Assembly: GCA_947259295.1 (NCBI GenBank)
Contig: CAMYMG010000009.1
Coordinates: 22,573-86,572 of the forward strand
DNA length: 64,000 bases
Source: an uncultured Rhizobiaceae bacterium
GTDB lineage: Bacteria > Pseudomonadota > Alphaproteobacteria > Rhizobiales > Rhizobiaceae
Direction of reading: 5' to 3'
Part shown: positions 42,936 to 54,932 of the stretch, in pieces
Position numbering within the stretch: the first letter of the stretch is position 1
How the letters are laid out: each line of letters starts with the position of its first letter
Notes under the pieces: model-generated
What the model was told of the DNA's origin: nothing
Seen by the model: the letters and a program-made list of their open reading frames with translations, nothing else
Databases searched by the model: none
Translations under genes and position numbers: made by a program

Positions 42936-43526
42936 ATGACGAGACGCCTTGCAGCCGCCACCATCCTCTTCGCCGCCCTGGCCTCGCCGGCGTTCGCTCA
43001 TCCCGGCCCGCTGGCGCATGGTTCGCTGGCAGCCGGCCTGGCGCATCCGCTGCAGGGCCTCGACCACGTGCTCGCCATGCTGGCGGTCGGCCTGTGGGCG
43101 GCGCTGCTCGGCGCGCAGGGCCAGAAGCGCGCCGTCTGGCTGGTACCGGCAGCCTTCCTCGGTGCGATGGGAACGGGATTCGCGCTCGCGCTGTCCGGCA
43201 TGACGCTGCCCTTTGTCGAGCCGGCCATCCTGGCATCGGTCGTCGTCCTCGGCCTTCTCGCTGCCGCCGCCTACACGGTTCCGGCCGGCGCCGGAATGGC
43301 GCTCGTTGCGTGCTTCGCGCTGTTCCACGGCTATGCGCATGGCGGCGAACTGGGTGCCGCGGACGCGCTTGTCTTCGGCATCGGCTTCGCTGCCTCGACC
43401 GCGCTGCTGCATGTTTCCGGCATTGCGCTTGGCCGGCTGCTCGGCAGCTCGGCGGGGCGCATTGCCGTCCGCGTCATGGGCGGCGCCACCGCCCTTGCCG
43501 GCCTGTGGCTGGCGGTCGGAGCCTGA
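42936..43526 (+). CDS. ureJ: HupE/UreJ family nickel-related membrane protein
   Basis: 196 residues. A signal-like first segment ends 'ALASPAFAHPGP', followed by the family motif 'HPLQGLDHVLAMLAVGLWAA' near residue 37 and 'FALFHGYAHGGEL' near residue 130 with conserved His residues, six hydrophobic segments in all. HupE/UreJ proteins are thought to be secondary nickel permeases supplying metal for hydrogenase or urease. It is embedded in the operon between ureA and ureB; ureB starts 3 bp after its stop. Confidence 0.92.
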   Translation: MTRRLAAATILFAALASPAFAHPGPLAHGSLAAGLAHPLQGLDHVLAMLAVGLWAALLGAQGQKRAVWLVPAAFLGAMGTGFALALSGMTLPFVEPAILASVVVLGLLAAAAYTVPAGAGMALVACFALFHGYAHGGELGAADALVFGIGFAASTALLHVSGIALGRLLGSSAGRIAVRVMGGATALAGLWLAVGA

Positions 43527-43529
43527 CCG

Positions 43530-43835
43530 ATGATCCCCGGAGAAGTCATCACTGCCGCTGGCACGATCGAACTCAACAAGGGCCTGCCGACGGTGACCCT
43601 GAAAGTCGCCAACACCGGCGACCGGCCGATTCAGGTCGGCAGCCACTATCACTTCTTCGAAACCAACGAAGGCCTGCGCTTCGACCGCGAGCTGGCGCGC
43701 GGCATGCGGCTCGACATCGCGGCGGGCACGGCCGTGCGCTTCGAGCCCGGCCAGGAGCGCGATGTCACGCTGGTGCCGCTCGGCGGCAAGCGGGAAGTCT
43801 ACGGCTTTCGCCAGCAGGTGATGGGAAAGTTGTGA
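43530..43835 (+). CDS. ureB: urease subunit beta
   Basis: 101 residues, family length. '[20 protein letters not shown]', '[20 protein letters not shown]' and '[20 protein letters not shown]' are the invariant blocks. It packs around the alpha subunit and closes the trimer interface. Separated from ureC by a gene on the opposite strand and an LprI-like gene, giving over 1 kb between beta and alpha, so the usual ureB-ureC coupling is broken. Confidence 0.96.
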   Translation: MIPGEVITAAGTIELNKGLPTVTLKVANTGDRPIQVGSHYHFFETNEGLRFDRELARGMRLDIAAGTAVRFEPGQERDVTLVPLGGKREVYGFRQQVMGKL

Positions 43836-43879
43836 GCGGGCCCGCTCCGGGATCCGCCGTTCGACCGGGCCGCCCTGCC

Positions 43880-44359
43880 TCAGCTAGGCGGCTTGGCCGC
43901 GGCGTAGACGATCACGTGCCGGTCGTCCTTGTACTCTACCGCGATGATGTCGCGCATCAGCACGTCGCGGGAATCGGCCGCGTGGTAGAGCATGGCGTTG
44001 CCCTCGAATTCCTTGCGAAGCTCGGCGATTTCGTCGCTATGCGCCTCGATCTTGGCCTCGATCTCGGCCGGCGGCCCGCCTTCCGTCGCAGCGGCGTCGC
44101 TCAAGAACACGATATCCACGGTATCCAGCGCCGAGGTCTTGCGAATTCGCGCCATCGTCTCGCGGGTTCTGTCGATGGCCGCCAGCACGTCTCCCGTCGC
44201 CGCGATCGACTGCGTTTCCTGCTGGTCGACCTCCGAGCCGATGATCGTGTCGATGGCCTCCTCGCTGTCGAGGCCCTGCGCCGCGGCTGGCAGCAAAAGG
44301 CAACCGGTCGCCAGCAGCGCAAGGCCCGCGGTCCGGGTATGTATTGTCCAGTTGAACAT
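43880..44359 (-). CDS. hypothetical exported protein, antisense to the urease operon
   Basis: 159 residues. A signal peptide 'TAGLALLATGCLLLPAAAQG' (cleavage near residue 28) suggests a periplasmic product; the Cys in it is not in a proper lipobox for this position. The mature part is acidic and helical ('EEAIDTIIGSEVDQQETQSI', 'ARIRKTSALDTVDIVFLSD'), ending in a beta segment 'DIIAVEYKDDRHVIVYAAA'. No family recognised. It is the only minus-strand gene between ureD and ureG. Start at ATG 44359. Confidence 0.75.
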   Translation of the reverse strand: MFNWTIHTRTAGLALLATGCLLLPAAAQGLDSEEAIDTIIGSEVDQQETQSIAATGDVLAAIDRTRETMARIRKTSALDTVDIVFLSDAAATEGGPPAEIEAKIEAHSDEIAELRKEFEGNAMLYHAADSRDVLMRDIIAVEYKDDRHVIVYAAAKPPS

Positions 44360-44481
44360 CCGTCAGGTCTCCCTCATTCGACCACGGAACGCGCTTTCGG
44401 CAGCGCGGTTCCGATGTTTCGCCACCACGGCAGCATGCCAGCCAAATGCGGCAGCAATGGTTTTCGCGGGCAGGCGGCCTC

Positions 44482-44883
44482 ATGAGACTGGCACTCGCCC
44501 TGCCCTTTCTCTGCGCCCTGATCGCTCCGGCGGCGGCCGAGGAGGAGGTCGACTGCGCCAATGCCGTGACGCAGATCGACATGACGATCTGCACCGACCG
44601 CGACTACAAGGCGGCCGACGCCGAGCTTAACGCCGTCTGGCCACAGGCGCGCGCCGCCGCAAAGGCCATGGATGCCGGCCTGGAGGACAGCCTCAAGGGC
44701 GCCGACAAGGCACTGCTCGCCGCACAACGCGGCTGGATCGCCTATCGCGACGGCCGTTGTGAACTGGCCGGTTTCGCGGCGCGCGGCGGCTCGCTGGAAT
44801 CGACGCTGGTGCTCAGCTGCCTCGCCGACATGACGCGGGCCCGCACCGAAGAACTCAGGCAGTTGATCGAACCCGAACAGTAG
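44482..44883 (+). CDS. lysozyme inhibitor LprI family protein (DUF1311)
   Basis: 133 residues with a signal peptide '[19 protein letters not shown]' and a mature LprI-type domain: '[20 protein letters not shown]', '[20 protein letters not shown]' and '[19 protein letters not shown]', with four conserved cysteines likely forming two disulfides. Some LprI proteins inhibit lysozyme; most are uncharacterised. It lies 22 bp before ureC on the same strand. ATG 44482 gives a clean signal peptide; ATG 44446 is the alternative. Confidence 0.86.
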   Translation: MRLALALPFLCALIAPAAAEEEVDCANAVTQIDMTICTDRDYKAADAELNAVWPQARAAAKAMDAGLEDSLKGADKALLAAQRGWIAYRDGRCELAGFAARGGSLESTLVLSCLADMTRARTEELRQLIEPEQ

Positions 44884-44905
44884 CTCCAAACGGACGGAAG
44901 AAGCC

Positions 44906-46618
<1,713 letters not shown>

Positions 46619-46647
46619 GTGTAATAGAAATCCGCAAAGGACATGCC

Positions 46648-47232
46648 TTGAAACTCTCCCTCAACACCGACTTCACCAAGCTGCCGCGCGCCACTTCCAT
46701 CGTGCGCGCCGCCGACCGGCCGGCCGATGACGTCCCCTTCGACCATGCCGAGCTCGTCCATGACGAGCGCCATCTGCGCCGCCGCGTCATCGAGCTGGCC
46801 GGCGGCGTGAAGGTGCTCGTCGACCTGCCCGAAACGGTCGTCCTCGGCCATGGCGATCTCCTGGCGCTCGACGACGGCCGCCACGCGGAGATCCTAGCTG
46901 CAGCGGAGGAGCTCTACGACATCCGGCCGCGCGACGCGCTCCATCTTTCCGAGCTTGCCTGGCACATCGGCAACCGCCATCTCGCCGCCGCCATCGAGCC
47001 CGGCCGCATCCTCATCCTGCGCGACCATGTCATCAAGGCGATGCTGGAGGGGCTCGGGGCCGCCGTCACCGACACTGTCGAGCCCTTTTCGCCGCTCGCC
47101 GGCGCTTATTCCAGCTATGGCGGACACAGCCATCACGACCACGGGCACGACCACCACGAGCACGGTCACGGCGAGCGCGACGCCTTCGGCCGCCTGCCCC
47201 GCGATCCGCATTACGGCCACAGCCATGGCTGA
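46648..47232 (+). CDS. ureE: urease accessory protein UreE (nickel metallochaperone)
   Basis: 194 residues. The N-terminal peptide-binding domain contains 'LELAG'-type strands ('[18 protein letters not shown]'), and the metal-binding domain has '[19 protein letters not shown]' with the conserved interface His. The C-terminal tail from about 158 has ten histidines in 17 residues ('[16 protein letters not shown]'), the nickel-storage form. The start is TTG 46648, with AAAGGA at optimal distance; no better ATG exists in frame. Its stop overlaps the ureF start. Confidence 0.94.
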   Translation: MKLSLNTDFTKLPRATSIVRAADRPADDVPFDHAELVHDERHLRRRVIELAGGVKVLVDLPETVVLGHGDLLALDDGRHAEILAAAEELYDIRPRDALHLSELAWHIGNRHLAAAIEPGRILILRDHVIKAMLEGLGAAVTDTVEPFSPLAGAYSSYGGHSHHDHGHDHHEHGHGERDAFGRLPRDPHYGHSHG

Positions 47233-47890
47233 ACCCGCCACCGGGTTGCTGCGCCTGTTGACCTGGCTGTCGCCCGCCTTTCCGGTAGGTAGCTTCTCCT
47301 ATTCGCATGGGCTTGAGCGGGCCGTTGAGGACGGGCTTGTCACCGATCGCGAGAGCCTGGCCGACTGGCTTGGTACGCTCGTTGAGTTCGGCTCGGGCTG
47401 GAACGATGCGGTGCTGTTTGCCGCGGCCTGGCGGCGCGCAAGCGATCGCTCCGAATTCGGCGACCTCGCGGAACTAGCCGAGGCGCTCGCCGGCTCGCTC
47501 GAGCGCCACCGCGAAACCACGCTGCAGGGTTCTGCCTTCCTCGCCGCGGCCGCCAGCTGGCCGCATCCGGCGTTGCAGCGCCTGCCGGAGACCACCCCCT
47601 ACTGCGTCGCAGTCGGCGCCGTTGCCGGCGCGCATGGCGTGCCGCTCCCCGACGCCCTCGCCGCTTTCCTGCAATCGTTCACGTCCAATCTCGTGCAGGC
47701 GTCGATCCGGCTCGGGGTCACCGGCCAGGCCGGCGCGGTAGAAACCATCGCCGCCTTCGAGCCGCTGGTCCTTGCCGTCGCCGCGCGAGCGGTAAGCTCC
47801 ACCCTCGACGATCTGGGCTCGGCAAGTATACTCTCCGACATCATGGCGATGCGACACGAGACGCAATATTCGAGGCTTTTCCGCTCATGA
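47225..47890 (+). CDS. ureF: urease accessory protein UreF
   Basis: 221 residues, all-helical. '[20 protein letters not shown]' with '[12 protein letters not shown]' at the N-terminus is diagnostic, and the conserved C-terminal '[17 protein letters not shown]' is present. UreF joins UreD and UreG in the urease activation complex and controls GTPase coupling. The ATG at 47225 overlaps the ureE stop; its own stop overlaps the next gene (ATGA). Confidence 0.94.
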   Translation: MAEPATGLLRLLTWLSPAFPVGSFSYSHGLERAVEDGLVTDRESLADWLGTLVEFGSGWNDAVLFAAAWRRASDRSEFGDLAELAEALAGSLERHRETTLQGSAFLAAAASWPHPALQRLPETTPYCVAVGAVAGAHGVPLPDALAAFLQSFTSNLVQASIRLGVTGQAGAVETIAAFEPLVLAVAARAVSSTLDDLGSASILSDIMAMRHETQYSRLFRS

Positions 47891-48323
47891 TGACGCTGGC
47901 GCTGATCACCGCCGTCGTCCTCCTGCTGCTGGCCGGGCTGCATGTCTATTGGGGGTTTGGCGGCGTCTGGCCCGGCGTCGATGCGGCCGACCTTGCAGCG
48001 CGCGTCGCGGGCTTCGCCGATACGGCTGCGGCGCCGTCGCCGGTAGCCTGCTTCCTGGTCGCCGCGCTGCTTGCCTATTCGGCCATGGTGGCGCTGGTGC
48101 TTGGCGGCGTCATCGCCAGCCCCATTCCCTTCTTTCTGCTCGGGCCTTCCGCGCTGACCATCACGCTGGTCTTTGCGGCGCGCGGTATTGCCGGTTACAC
48201 ACCCGGCTGGCGCCGGCTCACCCGGGTGCAGCCCTTCGCACGGCTCGACCGGCGCTACTATTCGCCACTGTGCCTGCTCATCAGCGCCGGCATCTTCACA
48301 CTCGGCATCAGGGGATTTTCGGG

Positions 48324-48327
<4 letters not shown>
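47887..48327 (+). CDS. DUF3995 membrane protein within the urease operon
   Basis: 146 residues with four hydrophobic segments and the family motif '[16 protein letters not shown]' near residue 17 (His and Trp conserved), plus '[16 protein letters not shown]' near the end. Function unknown. It overlaps ureF at its start and ureG at its stop by ATGA on both sides, so it is translationally coupled to urease maturation genes, and a role linked to nickel or urea at the membrane is conceivable. Confidence 0.88.
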
Positions 48328-48956
<629 letters not shown>

Positions 48957-48987
48957 CAGTCGCTACGGCGCGCCCGGCAGCCTCGCT

Positions 48988-50835
48988 CTACTTTTCGCCG
49001 ACCAGCCTGCAGATCGCCACGCCCTTCGCACGGCCCTTGACGGCGACGTTGCCGAGCGACTCGAAGCGGAAGCCATCGCCTGCCGCCTCGACAACCTCGC
49101 CGCTGACCAGGATCGTAACCCGGCGGTCGTCGACATAGTCCGACGCCAGCGCCTCGATGCGAGCGCAGACATTCACCGTGTCGCCGATCACCGTGTAGTT
49201 CATGCGCGTTCGGCCGCCGATATTGCCGACGATCAGCGGCCCGGTATGCAGCGCGATCTTCAGGCGCAGCGGCGGTCGGCCATCGACCGCCGGCTTGTTC
49301 TCCAGTGCCCTTGCCATGGCAAGCGCGGTACGGCAGGCGCGCGCCGCATGGTCCGTGATCGGCTCCGGCGCGCCCCAGAAGGCCATCACGGCGTCGCCGA
49401 TATATTTGTCGAGCGTCCCGTCTTCGGCCTCGATGCAGGAATTCAGCATCTCAAAATGGTCGTTCAGGAGGGTTGCGACCAGCGAAGGCGGCATCGATTC
49501 CGACAGCGGCGTGAAGCCGACGATATCGGCAAACATCACGGTGAGCTCGGCCTCGCGCGCATCGGTCATCGGCCCGCCTGTCATGCCGATCAGACGGCGC
49601 ACCAGCTGATGCGGCACATAGGCCTGGAACCATCTCAGGCCCTCGATCATCTGGTTGAAGGAGCGCGCCTGCTCGTCAATCTCACGGATGCGCGATCCCT
49701 TCAGCGGCTCGATCGAGTTCAACTCCAGCCGCTCGATCTTGCCGGCAGCGGCCGACACGGCGCGCATCGGGCGGGCGATGCGGCGCGCCAGCAACAGGGC
49801 AGCCGCCAGCGATATAACAAGCATGCCGATGCCGATGGCGATCGAGCCGATCAGCCGTCTTATCTGCTCGCTCACGGCCTCGACGGGCACATGCACGCCG
49901 ATGCGCCATGGCACGTCGCCATAGGCGTTGGTGGTGCGCGACAGGATCAGGTCGCCGGCCTTGCCGCCGGTCTCGCGGACATCGATGTCGTTCCAGCCGT
50001 TGAGGCGGATAACATCGGCATTGGCAAACCCGGCGAGCACCGGATCGCCGACTTCGCCAACCGAAAGCATCGGCTTGTCGGTCGACAGCAGCTCCTCGTG
50101 CGTTCCGTCGAGCATCGCCGGATGGGCCAGAACGCGGTCGTCGCCATAGAGCACGAACACAGTCCCGTCGCGATCCGCGAGGCCGCCGACGAATCGCGAC
50201 AATGCCGCGAGCGAGATGCCGGTGGCAATCGACCCGACGGCCTCGCCGCCCTGCGTCAGGCGCGAGCCTATGGTGATGAAGGTCTCGTTGTCGAGATGAT
50301 AGGGAGCGGCCCACACCAGGTCCTGGCTTGCGGCAAGACCCGACATGAAGGAGCCGAACTGCGGCAGCTCCGCCTGCGGCTCTTCCGAGACGGCGATGTC
50401 GCCGTCTTCGTTTCGGTAGACAGCCAGCCCGGTCTGGTTGGTGCGCCACAGCACGATGCCGCCGAGTTGCGGCGCCGGCGCCAGCGACCCGGTCAGCACG
50501 TCCTCGAGGCGTCTGGAATTGCTTATATCCAGCGAACCGTCGGCAATGCCCTTGCTGATCCCGGCGATAAGATTGCGCCCCGGCAGCAGATGGTCGGCGA
50601 CGCTGCGCTCGACCAGCGAAATCGTCAGGTCCGCGCGCTGCCTGGTCAGCTCAAGTGTGTTCTTGATGTTGGCCGAGGCCGAGACGACGAGGATCGTACC
50701 GGTCGCGATCGCCGTCAGTCCGCCCAGCGCAAGCATCAGGATGATGGTGATCCGAAACCGCATGATGCTGCGATGTGGCACGATTGCGAGTTGACCGGCA
50801 AGACCGATCGCTCTCACAGCCCCTTGCTCGCCCAT
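48988..50835 (-). CDS. adenylate/guanylate cyclase with periplasmic sensor and HAMP domain
   Basis: 615 residues. A first membrane segment near residue 30 ('IMLALGGLTAIATGTILVV') and a second near 345 ('SIAIGIGMLVISLAAALLLA') enclose a ~300-residue periplasmic dCache-like sensor. A HAMP-like linker follows ('ARRIARPMRAVSAAAGKIE'), then a class III cyclase domain. That domain has both metal aspartates ('VMFADIVGFTPLSE' and 'IGDAVMAFWG'), the adenine-specifying Lys in 'DKYIGDAV' and the transition-state Asn/Arg in 'VNVCARIEA', so it should make cAMP. ATG 50835 was preferred to the TTG at 50853. Convergent with ureG. Confidence 0.92.
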   Translation of the reverse strand: MGEQGAVRAIGLAGQLAIVPHRSIMRFRITIILMLALGGLTAIATGTILVVSASANIKNTLELTRQRADLTISLVERSVADHLLPGRNLIAGISKGIADGSLDISNSRRLEDVLTGSLAPAPQLGGIVLWRTNQTGLAVYRNEDGDIAVSEEPQAELPQFGSFMSGLAASQDLVWAAPYHLDNETFITIGSRLTQGGEAVGSIATGISLAALSRFVGGLADRDGTVFVLYGDDRVLAHPAMLDGTHEELLSTDKPMLSVGEVGDPVLAGFANADVIRLNGWNDIDVRETGGKAGDLILSRTTNAYGDVPWRIGVHVPVEAVSEQIRRLIGSIAIGIGMLVISLAAALLLARRIARPMRAVSAAAGKIERLELNSIEPLKGSRIREIDEQARSFNQMIEGLRWFQAYVPHQLVRRLIGMTGGPMTDAREAELTVMFADIVGFTPLSESMPPSLVATLLNDHFEMLNSCIEAEDGTLDKYIGDAVMAFWGAPEPITDHAARACRTALAMARALENKPAVDGRPPLRLKIALHTGPLIVGNIGGRTRMNYTVIGDTVNVCARIEALASDYVDDRRVTILVSGEVVEAAGDGFRFESLGNVAVKGRAKGVAICRLVGEK

Positions 50836-50911
50836 CTCGCCTGCCCCAATCAATGCGGGTTGCGTGGAAAGGCGCCGCCGGGCATTCTCTCGGTTTCACG
50901 GAGACTATGAA

Positions 50912-51679
50912 ATGACCGTCGCCCATTTGCAGCAGAAGCCGCTCACCAACCTGCCCCATTACGAGGAGCGCGTCGATCTCGCCGCCGCCTTCCGCTGGAC
51001 GGTGCGGCTCAACATGCACGAGGCGGTGTCCAACCATTTCTCGCTCGCCGTCAACGATGACGGCTCGCAGTTCCTGATGAACCCGAACCAGGTGCATTTC
51101 TCGCGCATCAAGGCGAGCGACCTGCTCTTGGTCGACGCCAACGATCCGGCGACGCTGACCGGCCCGAACGCGCCGGACCCGACGGCCTGGGGCCTGCACG
51201 GCGCCATCCACCGCAACGTGCCGCATGCGCGCTGCGTCATGCATGTCCACTCCATGCACGCAACGGTGCTCGCCTCGCTCGCGGATTCGCGGCTGCCGCC
51301 CATCGACCAGAACTCGGCGATGTTCTTCAACCGCCAGGTCATCGACGAAAACTACGGCGGTCTGGCCTTCGAGGAAGAGGGCGAACGCTGCTCGTCGTTG
51401 TTCACCGACCCGAAGCAGAGGGTGATGATCATGGGCAATCACGGTGTCTTGGTCATCGGCGACAGCGTCGCCGACACGTTCAACCGCATGTTCTTCTTCG
51501 AGCGCGCCGCCGAGACCTATATCAAGGCGCTGTGGACCGGCCAGAAGCTGCGCGTGCTCTCCGATGAGATCGCCGAAAAGACGGCAGCCGAGATCGACGA
51601 CTATCCGGGTCAGGCCGACCGGCACCTCTCGGAACTCAAGCTCATTCTCGACGAGCAGGAGCCGGCCTACCGCCACTGA
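50912..51679 (+). CDS. class II aldolase/adducin family protein
   Basis: 255 residues. The zinc-binding pair is 'VMHVHSMHATVLAS' (His-x-His) in the middle with a third His in 'IMGNHGVLVIGDSVADTF', and 'MHEAVSNHFSLAVNDDGSQF' precedes them. Enzymes of this fold cleave aldol bonds of sugar phosphates or decarboxylate; the adducin-like subset has no known activity. The Glu acting as base in fuculose aldolase is not obvious, so the reaction is unclear. ATG 50912 with GGAG upstream. It stands alone. Confidence 0.88.
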   Translation: MTVAHLQQKPLTNLPHYEERVDLAAAFRWTVRLNMHEAVSNHFSLAVNDDGSQFLMNPNQVHFSRIKASDLLLVDANDPATLTGPNAPDPTAWGLHGAIHRNVPHARCVMHVHSMHATVLASLADSRLPPIDQNSAMFFNRQVIDENYGGLAFEEEGERCSSLFTDPKQRVMIMGNHGVLVIGDSVADTFNRMFFFERAAETYIKALWTGQKLRVLSDEIAEKTAAEIDDYPGQADRHLSELKLILDEQEPAYRH

Positions 51680-51810
51680 GGCGAAACACCGTTCGGCGCC
51701 TTCGGATCGGGCACCTGCCCGGCCTGGACACGGATTTGTGACGCCGAAGTAACGGTTTGTTGTCACTCAAGCCATACGCCTCGTCTCCAACGCACTTGTT
51801 TGGAGGCGAC

Positions 51811-53724
51811 ATGATGTCGACCTGGGCCCAACTGCTCGCGAACTTCGCGGTTGTAGCGATGTTCGTCTCGGCGTGGATACAGACCCACGTTTGGGCCGAC
51901 CGTCTCGGACCCCGCACAAGCTCAGCAGCCTTCGGCCTGCTGATGGGCGTCGGCGTCGTGGCGCTGATGAACATCCCGGTCCAGTTGATGCCCGGCGTTA
52001 ATGTCGACCTGCGCTTTGCCATGGTCGGCCTGTCGGGCTTGTTCGGCGGCCCGATCGCTTGCCTCATAACCGGCGTCATGGCCGGGGCCTTCCGCCTTTA
52101 CGAAGGTGGCATGGGTGCCTATGCCGGCACGGTTGCCATCGGTGCCGCAATGATCATCGCCATAGCCGGACACACATTCCTGCGTGGCCGCTCACCATCG
52201 CGGCGGGACATTGTCCTTGTCGCTGCCGCTGTGGCCGTAGGATCGCGCATCGGGCTGGCCGTGCTGCCCTGGGACGTCGTCCAGGCCTATATGAAGAGCG
52301 CGGCCGCGCCATCGGCACTGCTCGACTTTGCCTCGATCGTTCTTGTCGGACTGGCACTCTACCAGGAGCGCCGGCGCGTCGAGGCGCTGCATTCGAAGCG
52401 CATCTACAAGCAGGTGGTCGACGCCTTGCCGGACTGCCTCAACATCAAGGACTTGAACGGCAAGTTCATCGCTGCCAACCCCGCCACCGCGCAGTTGATG
52501 CGGGCGACAGACGAGAAGGCGCTGATCGGCAAGTCCGACTTCGATTTCTACCCGAAACACGCCGCGCAGAAATTCCACGAGGACGAGCAGGCCGTTCTGC
52601 GCAGCGGCAAGTCAGTCACCATCGACCAGCAGTTCACCCATGGCGACGGCGTGCCGATTTGGCTGTCGACCCTGAAAACACCGCTCACCGACTACAAGGG
52701 CCGGATCATCGGGCTGATCACCCACAATCGTGACATCACCGAGCGCAAGGAACTCGAGAACCAGCTGGCCGCCAGCCGCATCCAGCTGACCGACGCGCTC
52801 GCTCACATGGCCGACGGCCTTGTCATGTATGACAAGTCGGGGCGGATGCTGCTTTGCAACGAGCAGTATCGCGCGATGTTTCCCAGGACCGAGGATATCC
52901 GGGTGCCGGGCTCGATGCATCGCGACATCCTCCAGACCGCGATCGACCGCGGCGAAATCGTCGTCGAAGGCGAGGTCGAGACCTGGATCGACAATGTCAT
53001 TGCCTCGCAAGGTACCGCGGGCAGCCGCGAGATCCAGACGGGGGACGGTCGCTGGCTCGATGTCAGAACGCGCCCTACCGACGATGGCGGCAGGCTGAGC
53101 GTGTTCACCGATATCACCGTCGCAAAGCAGGCCGCAGCGGAGCTCATGGCTGCGAACGCAAAACTCGATGACCTGGCGCATCGCGACGGCCTCACCGACC
53201 TGTCGACCCGGCGCGCCTTCGACGAATCGCTTGAGCGGGAGGTAGGACGCAGCCGGCGCGCGAAGACGCCGCTCAGCCTGCTCCTGATCGATGTCGACTG
53301 GTTCAAGCGCTACAACGATGCCTATGGTCATCCCGCCGGCGACGAGTGCCTGCGCGCGGTCGCCCGCTGCATCCAGGCCACCGCGCGGCGGCCGACCGAT
53401 CTCGCGGCGCGATATGGCGGAGAGGAGTTCGCCGTCATCCTGCCCGAGACTGATGCCAGGGGCGCCTTCGTCATTGCCGAGACGTTGAAGGCTGCGGTCC
53501 GCGACCTGCAGCTCGAACACAATGGCAGCGAGAAGAAAGTGGTCACCGTCAGCATCGGCGTGGCGACGTTCGAGGGCACCGGCGAGCTGGAAATCGCCAA
53601 GTTGCTGCGGCGCGCCGACGAGGCGCTCTACGGCGCCAAGGCAGCCGGCCGCGACCGTGTCCATGGGTGGCGGCCGCATGCCGAGAATGCAGTGCCCCTG
53701 AAGGCTGTGAAAACCAACATCTGA
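51811..53724 (+). CDS. 5TMR-LytS-type sensor, PAS, diguanylate cyclase (GGDEF)
   Basis: 637 residues. Residues 1-185 are a LytS-type 5TM receptor ('NVDLRFAMVGLSGLFGGPIA', 'FRLYEGGMGAYAGTVAIGAA'), with membrane segments up to about 190. Two PAS domains follow (about 200-325 with 'DALPDCLNIKDLNGKFIAAN', and 330-450 with 'MADGLVMYDKSGRMLLCNEQ'). The catalytic domain has the active motif Gly-Gly-Glu-Glu-Phe at 536-540 and an RxxD inhibitory site five residues before it ('RPTDLAARYGGEEF'). It makes cyclic di-GMP at the membrane. GGAGG precedes ATG 51811. Confidence 0.93.
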   Translation: MMSTWAQLLANFAVVAMFVSAWIQTHVWADRLGPRTSSAAFGLLMGVGVVALMNIPVQLMPGVNVDLRFAMVGLSGLFGGPIACLITGVMAGAFRLYEGGMGAYAGTVAIGAAMIIAIAGHTFLRGRSPSRRDIVLVAAAVAVGSRIGLAVLPWDVVQAYMKSAAAPSALLDFASIVLVGLALYQERRRVEALHSKRIYKQVVDALPDCLNIKDLNGKFIAANPATAQLMRATDEKALIGKSDFDFYPKHAAQKFHEDEQAVLRSGKSVTIDQQFTHGDGVPIWLSTLKTPLTDYKGRIIGLITHNRDITERKELENQLAASRIQLTDALAHMADGLVMYDKSGRMLLCNEQYRAMFPRTEDIRVPGSMHRDILQTAIDRGEIVVEGEVETWIDNVIASQGTAGSREIQTGDGRWLDVRTRPTDDGGRLSVFTDITVAKQAAAELMAANAKLDDLAHRDGLTDLSTRRAFDESLEREVGRSRRAKTPLSLLLIDVDWFKRYNDAYGHPAGDECLRAVARCIQATARRPTDLAARYGGEEFAVILPETDARGAFVIAETLKAAVRDLQLEHNGSEKKVVTVSIGVATFEGTGELEIAKLLRRADEALYGAKAAGRDRVHGWRPHAENAVPLKAVKTNI

Positions 53725-53765
53725 CCGATCGAGGCCGGGGCAACGGAGACGCCTACGCCGCCCTC

Positions 53766-54749
53766 CTAATGCCGGCTGCGGCGCAGCACTTCAGACGGCG
53801 TCTGGCCATAGCGCCTGCGATAGGCGGCCGCCGCCCTGCCGAGGTGGCCTATGCCGGCCGCTGATGCCGCCTCTGTGACCGTCAGCGCGCTGCCCGGCCT
53901 GCCCAGTTCGCAATGGAACCGCTCGAGACGCGCGCCCTCGATGACCTGGCTAAGCGTCGTGCCCTTGTGCCGGCGGATGCTCTCCTGCAGCGAGCGGAGG
54001 CTGACACCGACGGCCTGGGCAATGTCGGCCACTCCGAAGGGTCGGTCGAGGTTGGCACGGATCCACGCTTCTGCCTGCGCCACCGTCCTGGAACCTGCCG
54101 GCCGTGCGGCCGTCTCCAGCGCGGCGCGCTGCGAATGCTCATGCGCGGTGATCAGCAGCGACGCCAGACTGCCGCCCAACCGCACCAGATAGTCGCTCAA
54201 GACCCCGGTGCTCGCTTCCTCCGCGTCCACCATCAGCCCGAGATGGCCAAGCAGCATCCGGCCGGCGGGTCCCGCGAGATCGACTCCGGTCGCGAATTCC
54301 ATCGTTCCGACGCGATGCCCCGCGATCTGTTCGCACTGGCGCTGCATCATGTCGCGCTCGATCAGCACGATCAGCTTGTCGCAACCGTCCGACCAGCGCA
54401 TTCGCGTCGGCAGCGTCGGCGACAGCAGCGATGCACGCCTGCCTGGGGGTGTGAGCGCCGTGTCCCTGCCGCAGGTCACTTCGGCCGAGCCGGCGAGCGG
54501 CACCTGCAGCAGGAAGAAGCTGGCCAGTTCGCCCGGATCGATATCGACCTCGGCGCCGTAGCTGACGAAGTTCAGCGAATAGCCGCGCTGCCTGGCCGAG
54601 CGGTGCACGGCGTGGAATCCCGCGCTGCGCGCATTGCGGGGCGACAGGAAATGCGGGCAGAAGATGCGGCCGATCTCCTGGCGCGCTTCCTCGGGCGAGC
54701 GTGTGTCCACCAGCGTGTGGCGCTTCAGCAGTGTATGGCCTGTGTCCAT
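53766..54749 (-). CDS. AraC family transcriptional regulator
   Basis: 327 residues. The N-terminal domain (to about 200) is the AraC_binding_2 type ('RIFCPHFLSPRNARSAGFHA', 'LNFVSYGAEVDIDPGELASF'). The C-terminal double HTH is at about 225-320 ('AQAEAWIRANLDRPFGVADI', 'VSLRSLQESIRRHKGTTLSQ', 'GHLGRAAAAYRRRYGQTPSE'). This architecture is shared by regulators of aromatic dioxygenase and monooxygenase operons. It is divergent from the flavin reductase-SDR-monooxygenase operon and most likely activates it in response to the aromatic substrate. ATG 54749 excludes an upstream extension. Confidence 0.91.
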   Translation of the reverse strand: MDTGHTLLKRHTLVDTRSPEEARQEIGRIFCPHFLSPRNARSAGFHAVHRSARQRGYSLNFVSYGAEVDIDPGELASFFLLQVPLAGSAEVTCGRDTALTPPGRRASLLSPTLPTRMRWSDGCDKLIVLIERDMMQRQCEQIAGHRVGTMEFATGVDLAGPAGRMLLGHLGLMVDAEEASTGVLSDYLVRLGGSLASLLITAHEHSQRAALETAARPAGSRTVAQAEAWIRANLDRPFGVADIAQAVGVSLRSLQESIRRHKGTTLSQVIEGARLERFHCELGRPGSALTVTEAASAAGIGHLGRAAAAYRRRYGQTPSEVLRRSRH

Positions 54750-54932
54750 GCAGCGACCCTCCCTCGGGTGCACTCTGCGACGTGGCTTGCGCGATATGGA
54801 CAGGCGCTGCGCGATGCGGATTGCCGACGCTGCCTCACCACCGCATCTTCGATGGTAGTTGAAGTCTAAAGGAAATGCGAGCCCGCTTTGCCGGCTGTCG
54901 CATTCCAGCGGGACAAGACGGCGGAGCAAGGC

